Shown: piece after piece, positions 56,216-64,000 of the stretch
How positions within the stretch are numbered: the first letter of the stretch is position 1
Layout of the letters: every line of letters starts with the position of its first letter
NCBI RefSeq assembly: GCF_029946505.1
Contig: NZ_JARZHG010000003.1
Coordinates: 310,001 to 374,000 of the forward strand
Source of the DNA: Polyangium sp. y55x31
Lineage (GTDB): Bacteria; Myxococcota_A; Polyangia; Polyangiales; Polyangiaceae
Length of the DNA stretch: 64,000 bases
Reading direction: 5' to 3'
The notes under the pieces: model-generated
Seen by the model: only the letters and a program-made list of their open reading frames with translations
Database searches by the model: none
What the model was told of the DNA's origin: nothing
Position numbers and translations under genes: made by a program

Positions 56216-57130
56216 ATGCGCGCCACGATCCTTTCTCTCTTCGGCCTCGTGTTCGTCCTTGGTTGTTCGTCCGGTCAGGGCTCCGGATCCCCGACGGGTG
56301 CAACGACTTCATCTTCCGGCTCGGGTTCGGGGGGTGGGGGAAGCGGCGGCGCGGGCACCGGCGGCGCGGGCGGCGAAGGCGGGCTCAACCTCACGACCTC
56401 CTCCAGCGGCAGCGGCGGCGACACCGGCGAGGAGTGCTTGAACACGCTGACCATGCGGGTGCGCGACTTCTCCGAGAGCCACCCCGACTTCCAGTGGGGC
56501 GACCATCCCAATTTTCCCCAGATCGTGGGTGTTCGTCCGGGCATCCTGGCCGCCGAGCTCGCCAAGCAACCCGACGGCAGCTTCAAGCCGGTGTACGCCG
56601 CCGGGAACGACGTCAGCCCCAATGGCCCGAGCTACGCGCCCTTCACCGGCGCCGCCAATTTCGACGCGTGGTATCGGGACACCCCCGGCGTCAATTTTGC
56701 CACGAACGTGCAGATCCCGCTCACGGGCAATGGCACCACGCTCGTCTACGACGACGCCAATTTCCATCCGATCGATGCGACCTTCGGTTTCGGCGACGAA
56801 GGTTTCGTGCTGAATGGCATGCCGAACAACTGGCACTTCACCACCGAGGCCCTCGTCTCCTTCCGTTACAAGGGCGGGGAAGTGTTCACGTTCCGCGGCG
56901 ACGACGACATCTGGGTGTTCATCAATCACCGCCTCGCCATCGACCTCGGCGGCATCCACGGTCCCGAGCAGGGCGTCGTCGATCTCGACCAGAGCGCCGC
57001 GGCGCTCGGCCTGGTGCCCGGCGGTGTGTACGACCTGCAAGTCTTCCACGCGGAGCGAAATTACTCGGGCTCGAATTACCGGTTCGAGACGAGCAACTTC
57101 TGCTTCTTGCCGGTGGACCCGCCGAAATAG
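56216..57130 (+). CDS. Fibro-slime domain lipoprotein
   Basis: A 304-residue lipoprotein with lipobox VLGC (Cys17) and two Ser/Gly-rich spacers up to about residue 75. Then a fibro-slime (PA14-like) domain follows: MRVRDFSESHPDFQWG, the Ca-binding-type strand FTFRGDDDIWVFINHRLAIDLGG, GIHGPEQGVVDL, and YDLQVFHAERNYSGSNYRF. The domain is known from Dictyostelium slime-sheath proteins and from bacterial surface proteins and is thought to bind carbohydrate. The ATG at 56216 has only weak upstream purines. A 6-bp stem with a five-G loop follows the stop. Confidence 0.88.
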   Translation: MRATILSLFGLVFVLGCSSGQGSGSPTGATTSSSGSGSGGGGSGGAGTGGAGGEGGLNLTTSSSGSGGDTGEECLNTLTMRVRDFSESHPDFQWGDHPNFPQIVGVRPGILAAELAKQPDGSFKPVYAAGNDVSPNGPSYAPFTGAANFDAWYRDTPGVNFATNVQIPLTGNGTTLVYDDANFHPIDATFGFGDEGFVLNGMPNNWHFTTEALVSFRYKGGEVFTFRGDDDIWVFINHRLAIDLGGIHGPEQGVVDLDQSAAALGLVPGGVYDLQVFHAERNYSGSNYRFETSNFCFLPVDPPK

Positions 57131-57139
57131 CGCTCTGCT

Positions 57140-57156
57140 CCGTCGGGGGGCGACGG
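57140..57156 (+). terminator. Weak hairpin after the fibro-slime gene
   Basis: CCGTCG (57140-57145), a GGGGG loop and CGACGG (57151-57156) form a perfect 6-bp stem 9 bp after the stop. No T tract. A terminator role is suggested by position only. Confidence 0.35.
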
Positions 57157-57254
57157 CGAAGTCGCTGTAAGAACCGCGTCATGGTGCTCGTCGGGCGGGC
57201 CGCTTAAAACCGCGGTGCAGGTCATCGAAACCCCGCACCAAGAAGGACGACGCC

Positions 57255-58550
57255 ATGAACACCAAGACCACCCTCCTCGCGTTTTCGTGCCTCTGCGCCC
57301 TCGGCTCGCTGAGCGGCTTCGCCCGCGCCGAACGTTTCATCGACACCTTCGCGGCCCCGCTCCCGCAGCAGACCCTTCCCGGCACGACGAGCCCTTCGCC
57401 GACGCTTTGGGTCGGCACGCTCGGCGGTAGCTCCCAGCCGGACGACGTGGCCTCGCAATCCGGGCTCGCGGGTGTCCTCGGCGGCGCCCGGGACACCACG
57501 CTGATGGCCTCGACCATGTCCAATTCGGTCACCTTGTCCTCCACGACGAACGGCGGCCGATACGCGCTCGGCTACGCCGCGGGCACGGGATCCTCGGGCC
57601 ATTTGCTCCTCGAATACGGCGCGGCGGCGGACCTCAACGCGAACCTGAGCGGGGACGGCTCGGTCGCCTTCGAGCTGGAGATCGTGGGCGACATGGATAA
57701 CAGCATCCCCACCCGCCCCGTGCAGCTCACCGTGACCGTCGCGAGCGGCGCGGTCCAGGCGTTCTCCACGATCACGGTCGTCAATGACGGCGTCTACCAG
57801 ATTCCTTTCTCGAATTTTCCCGGCGTGAACTTCGCCGACGTCGATTACGTCAGCTTCGACTTCGACGGGGCGCCGGTGTCGGCGATCGATTACGATCTCA
57901 TCGGCGGGATCCGCACCACGGCGTGCCTCCAGCCGAGCGGGAGCGCGGTCGCGGACATCATGCTCGACACGTTCGGCGCGCCCTTCCCGTCGCGCGCCTG
58001 GCCCGGCGTGGGCACGTATCCGATCCTGTGGGCCGGCAAGCTCAACGGCACGCTGAAGCCCACCGACACGGCCTCGCAGGCGGGCCTCTTCGGCGTGATC
58101 GCCGGGCAGCGCGACGCGGTGCTCTCGACGTCGAGCCAGACGACCTTCATCAACGCGGGCATGTCCTCGCTGGATGCCACGCCCACCCTCTCGTATGCGA
58201 CGCCCTCGTCGACGTCGGGCATCCTGAAGCTCATCTACGGCAACCAGAGCAACCTCAACGCGAACCTCAGCCGCGCAAAGGCCTTCGAGCTGGAGATCCA
58301 GGGCGACATGAACGACAGCGTGCCGTACCGCCCCGTGCCTTTGACGGTGACGGTTCTGAGCGGCGCCGTCACCCGGTCGGCCACCGTGACGCTCCTCAAT
58401 GACGGAATGGTCTACATCCCCTTCACGAGCTTCCCCCAGGTGAACTGGAACGACGTCGATCGCGTCACCTTCTCCTTCGACAGCAGCCAGGTCCAGGCCG
58501 TCGATTACACGCTGATCGGCGGCCTGCGCGCCTCGGCCTGCATTCCCTGA
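57255..58550 (+). CDS. Secreted protein made of two duplicated ~200-residue halves
   Basis: A 431-residue exported protein with a Sec signal (LLAFSCLCALGSLSGFARA, cleavage near residue 25). Two homologous halves follow: about residues 26-225 starting FIDTFAAPLP and ending DYDLIGGIRTTAC, and about 235-431 starting MLDTFGAPFP and ending DYTLIGGLRASAC. Inside, aligned pairs include SQSGLAGVLGGARD with SQAGLFGVIAGQRD, and GDMDNSIPTRPV with GDMNDSVPYRPV. The halves are beta-rich and look like jelly-roll carbohydrate-binding folds, each closed by a Cys. AAGGA precedes the ATG. No catalytic motif is seen; the family is not recognised. Confidence 0.8.
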   Translation: MNTKTTLLAFSCLCALGSLSGFARAERFIDTFAAPLPQQTLPGTTSPSPTLWVGTLGGSSQPDDVASQSGLAGVLGGARDTTLMASTMSNSVTLSSTTNGGRYALGYAAGTGSSGHLLLEYGAAADLNANLSGDGSVAFELEIVGDMDNSIPTRPVQLTVTVASGAVQAFSTITVVNDGVYQIPFSNFPGVNFADVDYVSFDFDGAPVSAIDYDLIGGIRTTACLQPSGSAVADIMLDTFGAPFPSRAWPGVGTYPILWAGKLNGTLKPTDTASQAGLFGVIAGQRDAVLSTSSQTTFINAGMSSLDATPTLSYATPSSTSGILKLIYGNQSNLNANLSRAKAFELEIQGDMNDSVPYRPVPLTVTVLSGAVTRSATVTLLNDGMVYIPFTSFPQVNWNDVDRVTFSFDSSQVQAVDYTLIGGLRASACIP

Positions 58551-58563
58551 GCCGCGACGAACC

Positions 58564-59487
58564 TCAGGAGGGACGCTCGATCGCGACGCGGGCCGTCCCC
58601 AGGCGGAGCTGCCGCACGCCCTTGCGCCGCTCGACGATGGCCGTCGCGTTTTGCACCGCGAGCGATCCGAAGTCCTGGCGAACCCGATAGATTTCGACGT
58701 TCAGCTTGTTTTCGTCGATCGCGAGCATCCGGCAAAGCTCGTCCACCGCGATCCAGCCCCGCGACGGCTCGGGCAGCTTCGCCTCCTCCTCGTCGCGGAG
58801 GCGCGCACGGGCCAGCGTGAGCAGCGTGTAATGGTGGGCGCGCGGCGCGAGGACGTGGGGTGTACGGCCGAGCTCGATCCCCACCTCGACGCGCTCCTCG
58901 TCGAGGCTCACGCGGAATCGGAGGCCCACGCTGCGGATATCGGGCGGCTCGTCCCGCGCGTCCACCGTGGGCGCGATCGGCGCGGGCAGGTGCAGCGCGA
59001 ACGGCTCGCTGCCGACCTTCAGCACCTCGCCGTCCAGCGCGACGCGCGCCTCGCCTCCCGCCTCGACGATCCAGCGCCCATCCGCGTCTTGCATGACGGT
59101 CACCTCCGGTTCGTCCTCCGAAGGGAGCGGAAGGAGCCCGCCCCGCGCGAGCAGGATCGTGCCCGTGACGAGCTGCCGCGCCTGCGCCAGCGGCGGGGAC
59201 GCATCGAGCAGGGAGAACGCGACGGCGACGTCCCCGAGCGCGATTCGATCCGCCGCGGCGAGCACCACGGAGGCGCTCGGCTCGATGCGCTTGTCATTCA
59301 GGAACGTCCCGTTCCGGCTTCCGAAATCCCGCACCTCCCAGCGATCGCCTTGCCACGAGATACGCGCGTGCTCGCCCGAGACGCGCGGGTCCTCGACGCG
59401 CAGCGTGCACGCCGAGGAGCGACCGAGCACGCACCGCGCCGGCAGCGTGAACGCCTGCCCGGACCGCGTATCGACGAGGATCGCCAT
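58564..59487 (-). CDS. FHA-domain protein with C-terminal winged-helix-like region
   Basis: A 307-residue cytosolic protein. The FHA phosphothreonine-binding domain lies at about 1-85: VLGRSSACTLRVEDPRVSGEHARI (GRS, SGEH), then VRDFGSRNGTFLND with the conserved Asn. A middle beta region precedes a C-terminal part at about 230-300 (HHYTLLTLARARLRDEEE, WIAVDELCRMLAIDENKLNVEIYRVRQDF) that resembles a winged-helix/transcriptional-regulator module, so the protein may act as a phospho-dependent regulator. The ATG at 59487 was chosen over the frame start because FHA begins there. It is divergent from the caspase-like gene. Confidence 0.85.
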   Translation of the reverse strand: MAILVDTRSGQAFTLPARCVLGRSSACTLRVEDPRVSGEHARISWQGDRWEVRDFGSRNGTFLNDKRIEPSASVVLAAADRIALGDVAVAFSLLDASPPLAQARQLVTGTILLARGGLLPLPSEDEPEVTVMQDADGRWIVEAGGEARVALDGEVLKVGSEPFALHLPAPIAPTVDARDEPPDIRSVGLRFRVSLDEERVEVGIELGRTPHVLAPRAHHYTLLTLARARLRDEEEAKLPEPSRGWIAVDELCRMLAIDENKLNVEIYRVRQDFGSLAVQNATAIVERRKGVRQLRLGTARVAIERPS

Positions 59488-59633
59488 CCGCCGAGGGTAT
59501 CGCTCCACGCCGGGAAGCTCAAGGGAAACCGGGCGCGCGCCGTAATATCCGCGTCATTGTGCTTTGCGCGGGCGCCTGTATCCTCCTCGAAGAAAACGAG
59601 GCCGTACGAGGGGCCCGGGGACGGAAAACAATC

Positions 59634-61085
59634 ATGACGAAGCCGAACGACTACGCGTTGATCATCGGAGTTCACGACTACAGCGCCGCCGATCCGAGCG
59701 GGAGGAGCGACGTCGCGGGCGCGCTCTCCGACGCGCGCGCCTGGGTCCGCCAATGCCTCGCCATGGGGTTTTCGCCGGACAGGATCCACGTGCTGACGTC
59801 GCCGAAGCTCTCTCCCGAGGATTTCGGGCCGGTGGGCGCGTCGCTCGCCCTCGGCGAGGCGAGCCGTGAAGGCATGCTCGCGGGGATCCGGTGGCTCCTC
59901 TCCGAAATCGCGGGCGAGGTCCCGGCCGCCGGGCTTCTGACCTTTTCGGGGCACGGCGAGGCGTCCGGGGGCCACCTGCTCCTTTGCCCCTCCGACGTGA
60001 CGGCCTCGCTCGACGGGGTGATCGACGTGGCCGAGCTGCGACAAACGCTCGGCCGTGGAAAGGCGGCGACGAACCTCACCGCGCTGATCGACGGCTGCCA
60101 TGGCCAGGTGGGGCTCGATCGCGCGCAGAGCCTGCGTGGAAAGCTCCGCGCGAGGGCCGAGGCGTCGCCGGTCCCGGAGGGAGCCGGGGTCGCGGAGCGG
60201 GTCATCTCCGCGTGCCGGAGGGATCAAGAGTCCCAATCGAGCCATTTCGGGGGCGAACGGATGGGCGCATTCACCTGGGCGATGACGTCGGCCCTGGGGC
60301 AATGGCGGATCCGGCGGGAGAATGGCGTGAATCGGTCGACGGTATCGCACGGCGAGCTCCTTTCGCGGGCGCGCGCGCTGCTCGCCGCGCTCTCGTTCGA
60401 GCAAGAGCCCGTGCTCTCGGGGCCGCCGGGCGTCGCGGCGCTGCCCTTCCTGCACCCCGGCGACGAGGTGCACCCCGGCGAGACGAGCGAGGCGCCGGAC
60501 GGCCGAAGGCCTGGGCGTCAGCTCGACGGGGGACAAATCAACGTCGGCCAGTACCTGCCCTACCAGGTGGTATGCGACCACGGACAAGGACAGTTCGAGG
60601 TCCTGGCCCAGATCTACGTCACCGCCGCTTCGGGCATGGGCGACAATCCACCGACGATCGGAAAGGTCTTCATGCAATCGGGCATGGAATACTGGGTTTT
60701 TCCGGACGATGTCATCAGCAAATTGAAGCAATCTTACGAGGGAATCCAGTACCTCCAGATCGTCGCCGGGTCTCCCACCTCGGCATCCATCCGCAGCAGC
60801 GACAATGCGTCGTACTTCACGGCCGTCGAGAAGACCCAGTGGAAGGGCGTGGACGGCGAGGTCGCGCCGGTCGACTCGTTCGTGTTCTCCGGCGGCAGCG
60901 GGACACTCGGAGGATTCGCGCTGCAATACGAGGGCGAGACCCCGACGAACGTGTGGTGGGTCCAGACCGGGCAGGACAACCTCGAGCCCAAGGACATGAA
61001 TACGATGTTGTATGCGACGAGGCGTACGCCACCCAGCACCGACTTCTACGCCGCCTCCGTCTTCGAGCGGTTCAATCCGAACTGA
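59634..61085 (+). CDS. Caspase-like (peptidase C14) protein with C-terminal beta domain
   Basis: A 483-residue protein. The N-terminal caspase-hemoglobinase fold at about 1-260 starts YALIIGVHDYS and has the catalytic pair H107 in LTFSGHGEASGG and C155 in LIDGCHG. The C-terminal half from about 300 is beta-rich and unrecognised (GGQINVGQYLPYQVVCDHGQ, MEYWVFPDDVISKLK, YLQIVAGSPT, NVWWVQTGQDN). The first region matches bacterial metacaspase/orthocaspase-type proteases that cleave after basic residues. The start is ATG 59634. It is divergent from an FHA-domain gene (146 bp) and convergent with a kinase gene (12 bp), so a kinase-FHA-caspase signalling set is possible. Confidence 0.82.
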   Translation: MTKPNDYALIIGVHDYSAADPSGRSDVAGALSDARAWVRQCLAMGFSPDRIHVLTSPKLSPEDFGPVGASLALGEASREGMLAGIRWLLSEIAGEVPAAGLLTFSGHGEASGGHLLLCPSDVTASLDGVIDVAELRQTLGRGKAATNLTALIDGCHGQVGLDRAQSLRGKLRARAEASPVPEGAGVAERVISACRRDQESQSSHFGGERMGAFTWAMTSALGQWRIRRENGVNRSTVSHGELLSRARALLAALSFEQEPVLSGPPGVAALPFLHPGDEVHPGETSEAPDGRRPGRQLDGGQINVGQYLPYQVVCDHGQGQFEVLAQIYVTAASGMGDNPPTIGKVFMQSGMEYWVFPDDVISKLKQSYEGIQYLQIVAGSPTSASIRSSDNASYFTAVEKTQWKGVDGEVAPVDSFVFSGGSGTLGGFALQYEGETPTNVWWVQTGQDNLEPKDMNTMLYATRRTPPSTDFYAASVFERFNPN

Positions 61086-61097
61086 TAGACCACGCCC

Positions 61098-63617
61098 TCA
61101 CGCGAACGTCCTTCCCACCCGCAGCCCGATTGCGCTTCGGCGCTGATCCGGGCGCAGGGCGAACCGCGCCGCTGCCCGGCAATGGTTCTCCACGCTGCTC
61201 CACGCCCCGCCCCGCACCGATCGGTATCCCGGATCCTCCGACGTCGCGACCTCGGCGATCAGGCGCCCCTCCTCGATTCTCGGCCCCTCGAACGTCCAGA
61301 CGTTCGCGCAGAAATCGCGGCTGTTCCCGGCTCCGCCGCGCATCCCGTAAGGCCCCTCGTCGAGCGGATACGTGGATACCTCCACCCGACCCGGGTCTCC
61401 CGTGTGGCTGGAGAGCATGCACGCGAAGGTCGGATCGAAATGGTTTCCCCAGGGGAACGCGCGCCCGTCCACCCCACGCGTCGCTTTCTCCCGCTCGATC
61501 TCGTGCACGAGCCGGTACGGCTTCCTCGTACGGATCGAGAGCCACCGCGCATACTCCATGGCCCCGCGCCAGTCCATCAAGACCGCCGGGCCTCGCGGCT
61601 GCCACGTCTCCCCGGGATCGTCCTCTCTCAACACGAAAAGGCCATCGGCCCGCCGGGCATAGGAGAGCGCCTCGCCCGCCCCCGAGCGCGTGCCCGGGTT
61701 CGTCCGGGGACAGGCCCCGAGCGCCTCCGCCTCCCGACCCGCGCGGACGAGATCGTTCAAGAACGCGAGATACGCCTCGTTCGTGACGGGATACCGGCCG
61801 ATCACGAAAGCATCGAGCCACAGGCGGCGCCGCGGGAAGCTGTCCGGCGCCTCCGGGTCCCCGCCCGTCCACGTATACCCCGCCGGCACGTACACCTCGT
61901 CGTCGAAAAGCTCCCCCACGCGTGGGAGCTTGATGGGATGTGGCTCCCTCCCTCCCGGCGGGCACCCATTCCAGGGCTCCCCTCGCTCGATGAGCACGGG
62001 ATATTTCACCGTTTCATACCCCGGCGCATCGAGGACCAGCAGATGACTCCCCTTGTCGAGCGGGACCTCCACGAGCGGCGTCACGCCGAGATCCCCCACG
62101 AGCTCGGGCACGAGGCGCCTCTGGAACATCGTGTACCGATACAGCGTCACGCGCGCTCCCTCGGGATCGGTCACCAGCGAAAGCGCGCCCTTGCCGCTCA
62201 GGATGGCCACGTGCCGGCCCCGATCGTGGGCCCGCAAGAGCACCTCGAACCGCGCCACTTCGCCCTCGCGACGGCCTCGCTCCGCGTCGAGCAGTTTTTC
62301 CGTGTAATGGTCCGCGAGCAGCGCGTGCGCCTCCGGCAGATCCGGATCGATCGTCAGCGCGCCATGCATCCCCTGAATCCAGTTCGTTTCGAGCAGGCTC
62401 GCCTCGCGCTCGAGGCGCTCCGCTTCGTCTTCGTATTGCCAGCCGGGCAGCTTCTTCTCGACCGGATCCGACGGCCGCACCGAGGAGAGCAGCGACCTCG
62501 CCTCCGCCCGACGGGATTCGGCCCGCGCGCGCAGCGCCACGATCTCGGGTCGCGTCGCGTTCGCCTTTTCGAGCTCCGAGAGCGCCCGCTCCCGCCGCCT
62601 CGCTCCGTCGAGGAATGCCGTGATTTCCACCGCGAGCTTAGCGGCGTCCGCATGGCGATCCTCGGGCTCGCGCGCCATTGCGCGTTCGCAGATGGCCACG
62701 AGATCGCCGGGAACGTCGCCCGCTGCCGCCTCGGAGAGCCTGGGAGGATCGCCGGAGACGAGCCGCCGGTACGCCAGCGGGCCGAGATCCGCAAAAGGCG
62801 GTTTTCCGGCGAGCAGGTGAAAAAGAATGGCGCCCAGCGAATAAACGTCCGCAGCCGGGCCGTGGCGATGCACCTCGCCCCGCGCCTGCTCGGGCGGCAT
62901 GTACGCGGGGGTTCCGAGCACGTCGCCGAGACGCGTCAGCGAGACGTCCTCGGATTCCGGCAGCGCCTCGGGCCTCGCGGGGCGCGTCGGGTCCTCGGCT
63001 GCGCCGTGCACGCGCCTGGCGAGGCCCCAATCCATGACCATCACCTGGCCGAACTCGCCGATCATGATGTTTTCGGGCTTGAGATCGCGGTGGATCACAC
63101 CTCGGCTATGCGCATACCCCATGGTCTCGCAGATACGCGCGAATGCGTCGAGGAGCCGGCGGCGGCTCCAGCGAGCGCCGCCTTCGGTGACGTTGAATGC
63201 CTCGTCGAGGATCGCGCGCAGCGTGCGCCCGCGGACCTCGAGCATCGTGTACCAGAGCCGCCCGTCCGCGAGCTCGCCGAAATCGTGGATGGCCACGATG
63301 CCCGGGTGCTGGAGATCGGCCGTGAGCTTGATCTCGGCGAGGAACCGCGCCCGGATCGCTCCGCTGGGATCGGCGCCGGGCAGGAGGATCTTCATGGCCA
63401 CGACGCGGTCGAGCATTCTGTCGCGCACGCGGCGCACCTCGCCGAAGCCGCCGCTGCCGAGGAGGCGCAGGTCCTCGTACCGGTCGGGGAGCGTCGTGGA
63501 GCCGGATCGCTCTTGTTCGACAGGGCCCGCGGGCGCGGTGAGCGCCGTCCGCCGCGCCTCCACGACGCCGCTCTCACCGTCGGAGGAGGACGTGTCGGGG
63601 ATCGAGATGCGGGGCAT
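61098..63617 (-). CDS. Ser/Thr kinase - PEGA-like - SUMF1 (formylglycine-enzyme-like) protein
   Basis: An 839-residue protein without a membrane segment. The kinase domain at about 45-340 has LGSGGFGEVRRV, AMKIL Lys and VIHRDLKPEN, but DWG replaces DFG (VMDWGLAR) and PPE replaces APE. A helical/coiled region at about 340-470 follows, then a PEGA-like strand pair at about 475-560 (TDPEGARVTLYRY, LVLDAPGYETVKYPV). A C-terminal SUMF1/FGE-sulfatase fold covers about 580-839: VYVPAGYTWTGGDPE, RLWLDAFVIGRYPVTNEAY, GNSRDFCANVW, RGGAWSSVENHCRAAARF. SUMF1 in bacteria may be a C-type-lectin-like binding domain rather than an oxidase. The htpX-like gene ends 21 bp upstream, suggesting one transcript. 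Confidence 0.92.
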   Translation of the reverse strand: MPRISIPDTSSSDGESGVVEARRTALTAPAGPVEQERSGSTTLPDRYEDLRLLGSGGFGEVRRVRDRMLDRVVAMKILLPGADPSGAIRARFLAEIKLTADLQHPGIVAIHDFGELADGRLWYTMLEVRGRTLRAILDEAFNVTEGGARWSRRRLLDAFARICETMGYAHSRGVIHRDLKPENIMIGEFGQVMVMDWGLARRVHGAAEDPTRPARPEALPESEDVSLTRLGDVLGTPAYMPPEQARGEVHRHGPAADVYSLGAILFHLLAGKPPFADLGPLAYRRLVSGDPPRLSEAAAGDVPGDLVAICERAMAREPEDRHADAAKLAVEITAFLDGARRRERALSELEKANATRPEIVALRARAESRRAEARSLLSSVRPSDPVEKKLPGWQYEDEAERLEREASLLETNWIQGMHGALTIDPDLPEAHALLADHYTEKLLDAERGRREGEVARFEVLLRAHDRGRHVAILSGKGALSLVTDPEGARVTLYRYTMFQRRLVPELVGDLGVTPLVEVPLDKGSHLLVLDAPGYETVKYPVLIERGEPWNGCPPGGREPHPIKLPRVGELFDDEVYVPAGYTWTGGDPEAPDSFPRRRLWLDAFVIGRYPVTNEAYLAFLNDLVRAGREAEALGACPRTNPGTRSGAGEALSYARRADGLFVLREDDPGETWQPRGPAVLMDWRGAMEYARWLSIRTRKPYRLVHEIEREKATRGVDGRAFPWGNHFDPTFACMLSSHTGDPGRVEVSTYPLDEGPYGMRGGAGNSRDFCANVWTFEGPRIEEGRLIAEVATSEDPGYRSVRGGAWSSVENHCRAAARFALRPDQRRSAIGLRVGRTFA

Positions 63618-63638
63618 GTCGCCCCAGGTTACCGATGA

Positions 63639-64000
63639 TTACGTCGGCTCGGCAAGGCGGTGTCCGGTTCGAGACGGTCGGCCTCGGGAGAGGAGCCTTT
63701 CGATGCGCTCCTCGAGGGGCGGGTGGCTCGCGAAGAGGGCCATCATGCGGCCGCCGCGGATGCCGAACGCCTGCAGGCTGGTGGGCAAGAGGCTCGGCTC
63801 GCCTTGCTCCATGCGGAGCCTGTTCAAGGCGCGGGCCATGGCCTCCTTGCCGACGAGCTCGGCGCCGCCGTCGTCGGCGCGGAACTCGCGGCGCCGGCTG
63901 AACCAGGCGACGATCAAGCTCGCGAGGATGCCGAAGAGGATCTGCAGGACCATGCTGCTCACGAAGTAGGCGATGCCCGGACCTCGCTCCTGGCCGTCCT
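63639..64000 (-). CDS. htpX: HtpX-like M48 zinc metalloprotease (5' partial)
   Basis: The C-terminal 120 or so residues of an HtpX homologue, cut off by the window edge. Upstream frame reads [10 protein letters not shown], then [21 protein letters not shown] (last membrane helix), [25 protein letters not shown] with the EFRAD metal-site Glu, and near the end [16 protein letters not shown], which matches HtpX family ends. The HEXXH motif must lie beyond 64000. HtpX is a membrane protease of envelope quality control, cleaving misfolded inner-membrane proteins. It is followed 21 bp later by the kinase-SUMF1 gene, an unusual partner for htpX. Confidence 0.88.
   Translation of the reverse strand, partial: DGQERGPGIAYFVSSMVLQILFGILASLIVAWFSRRREFRADDGGAELVGKEAMARALNRLRMEQGEPSLLPTSLQAFGIRGGRMMALFASHPPLEERIERLLSRGRPSRTGHRLAEPT

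Noticed and set aside
1..64000. Mobile elements, tRNA or rRNA genes
   Set aside because: No transposase or integrase motif, no terminal inverted repeats with target duplications, and no cloverleaf or rRNA sequence was seen by eye; a covariance-model scan would be the decisive test.

Overview
The window looks like a chromosomal segment of a myxobacterium, most likely of the Polyangiales/Sorangiineae branch. The evidence is high GC with strong GC bias at third codon positions, dense genes on both strands, three very large or multidomain Ser/Thr protein kinases in 64 kb, many predicted lipoproteins with Gly-rich linkers, and a MYXO-CTERM-like C-terminus. I saw no rRNA, tRNA, insertion sequence, phage or CRISPR array. 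Placement below the order is inference.

Layout. 1-5.2 kb: the end of a secreted FG-GAP/Cys-rich adhesin-like protein, a nucleoside hydrolase, a YbiT-type ABC-F protein, a tiny Cys-rich lipoprotein and an unknown zinc-ribbon-like protein. 5.3-12.2 kb: two overlapping histidine-kinase genes, an NRDE protein, a His-rich lipoprotein, an NAD(P)-binding protein, and a TetR regulator divergent from a VTT-domain membrane protein with a perfect inverted repeat between them. 12.3-20.3 kb: a 1914-residue kinase/ATPase/GAF/histidine-kinase protein, an Asp-box lipoprotein with a strong hairpin after it, and a sterol-desaturase-family enzyme. 20.3-24.3 kb (minus): a three-gene sensory operon (receiver-PAS-STAS protein, PhnD-like binding protein, histidine kinase). 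24.6-27.6 kb: a HEAT-like/DUF4132 protein.

27.7-34.4 kb (minus): an exported-protein and cell-fate block. A LamG lipoprotein and two paralogous small lipoproteins each carry the same ECF-like promoter motif (YGTCAG-N14-CGTCGTA). Upstream of them sits a translationally coupled operon: ECF sigma factor, single-pass membrane protein, and TPR-CHAT protease-like protein. 34.5-36.8 kb: a DHFR-family protein divergent from a WYL regulator across a perfect inverted repeat, then PaiB.

37.0-43.3 kb is the most distinctive part: seven co-directional, mostly overlapping genes encoding a polyprenyl diphosphate synthase, an Ig-like protein, two unknown small proteins, a CrtC-like lipocalin-fold protein, an SCP2-like protein, and a large FAD-dependent desaturase/dehydroxylase-like protein with an apparent OmpA-like domain inserted in it. 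This suggests an undescribed isoprenoid/terpenoid-modifying pathway, possibly tied to the envelope. 43.5-64.0 kb: a second kinase-ATPase-TPR protein, a lipoprotein, an arylamine N-acetyltransferase, a lipase maturation factor homologue, a transglutaminase-elicitor-like lipoprotein, further secreted proteins, a WYL regulator, a VOC protein, a fibro-slime lipoprotein, a secreted protein made of two duplicated halves, an FHA protein divergent from a caspase-like protein, and a kinase-PEGA-SUMF1 protein next to the truncated end of htpX.
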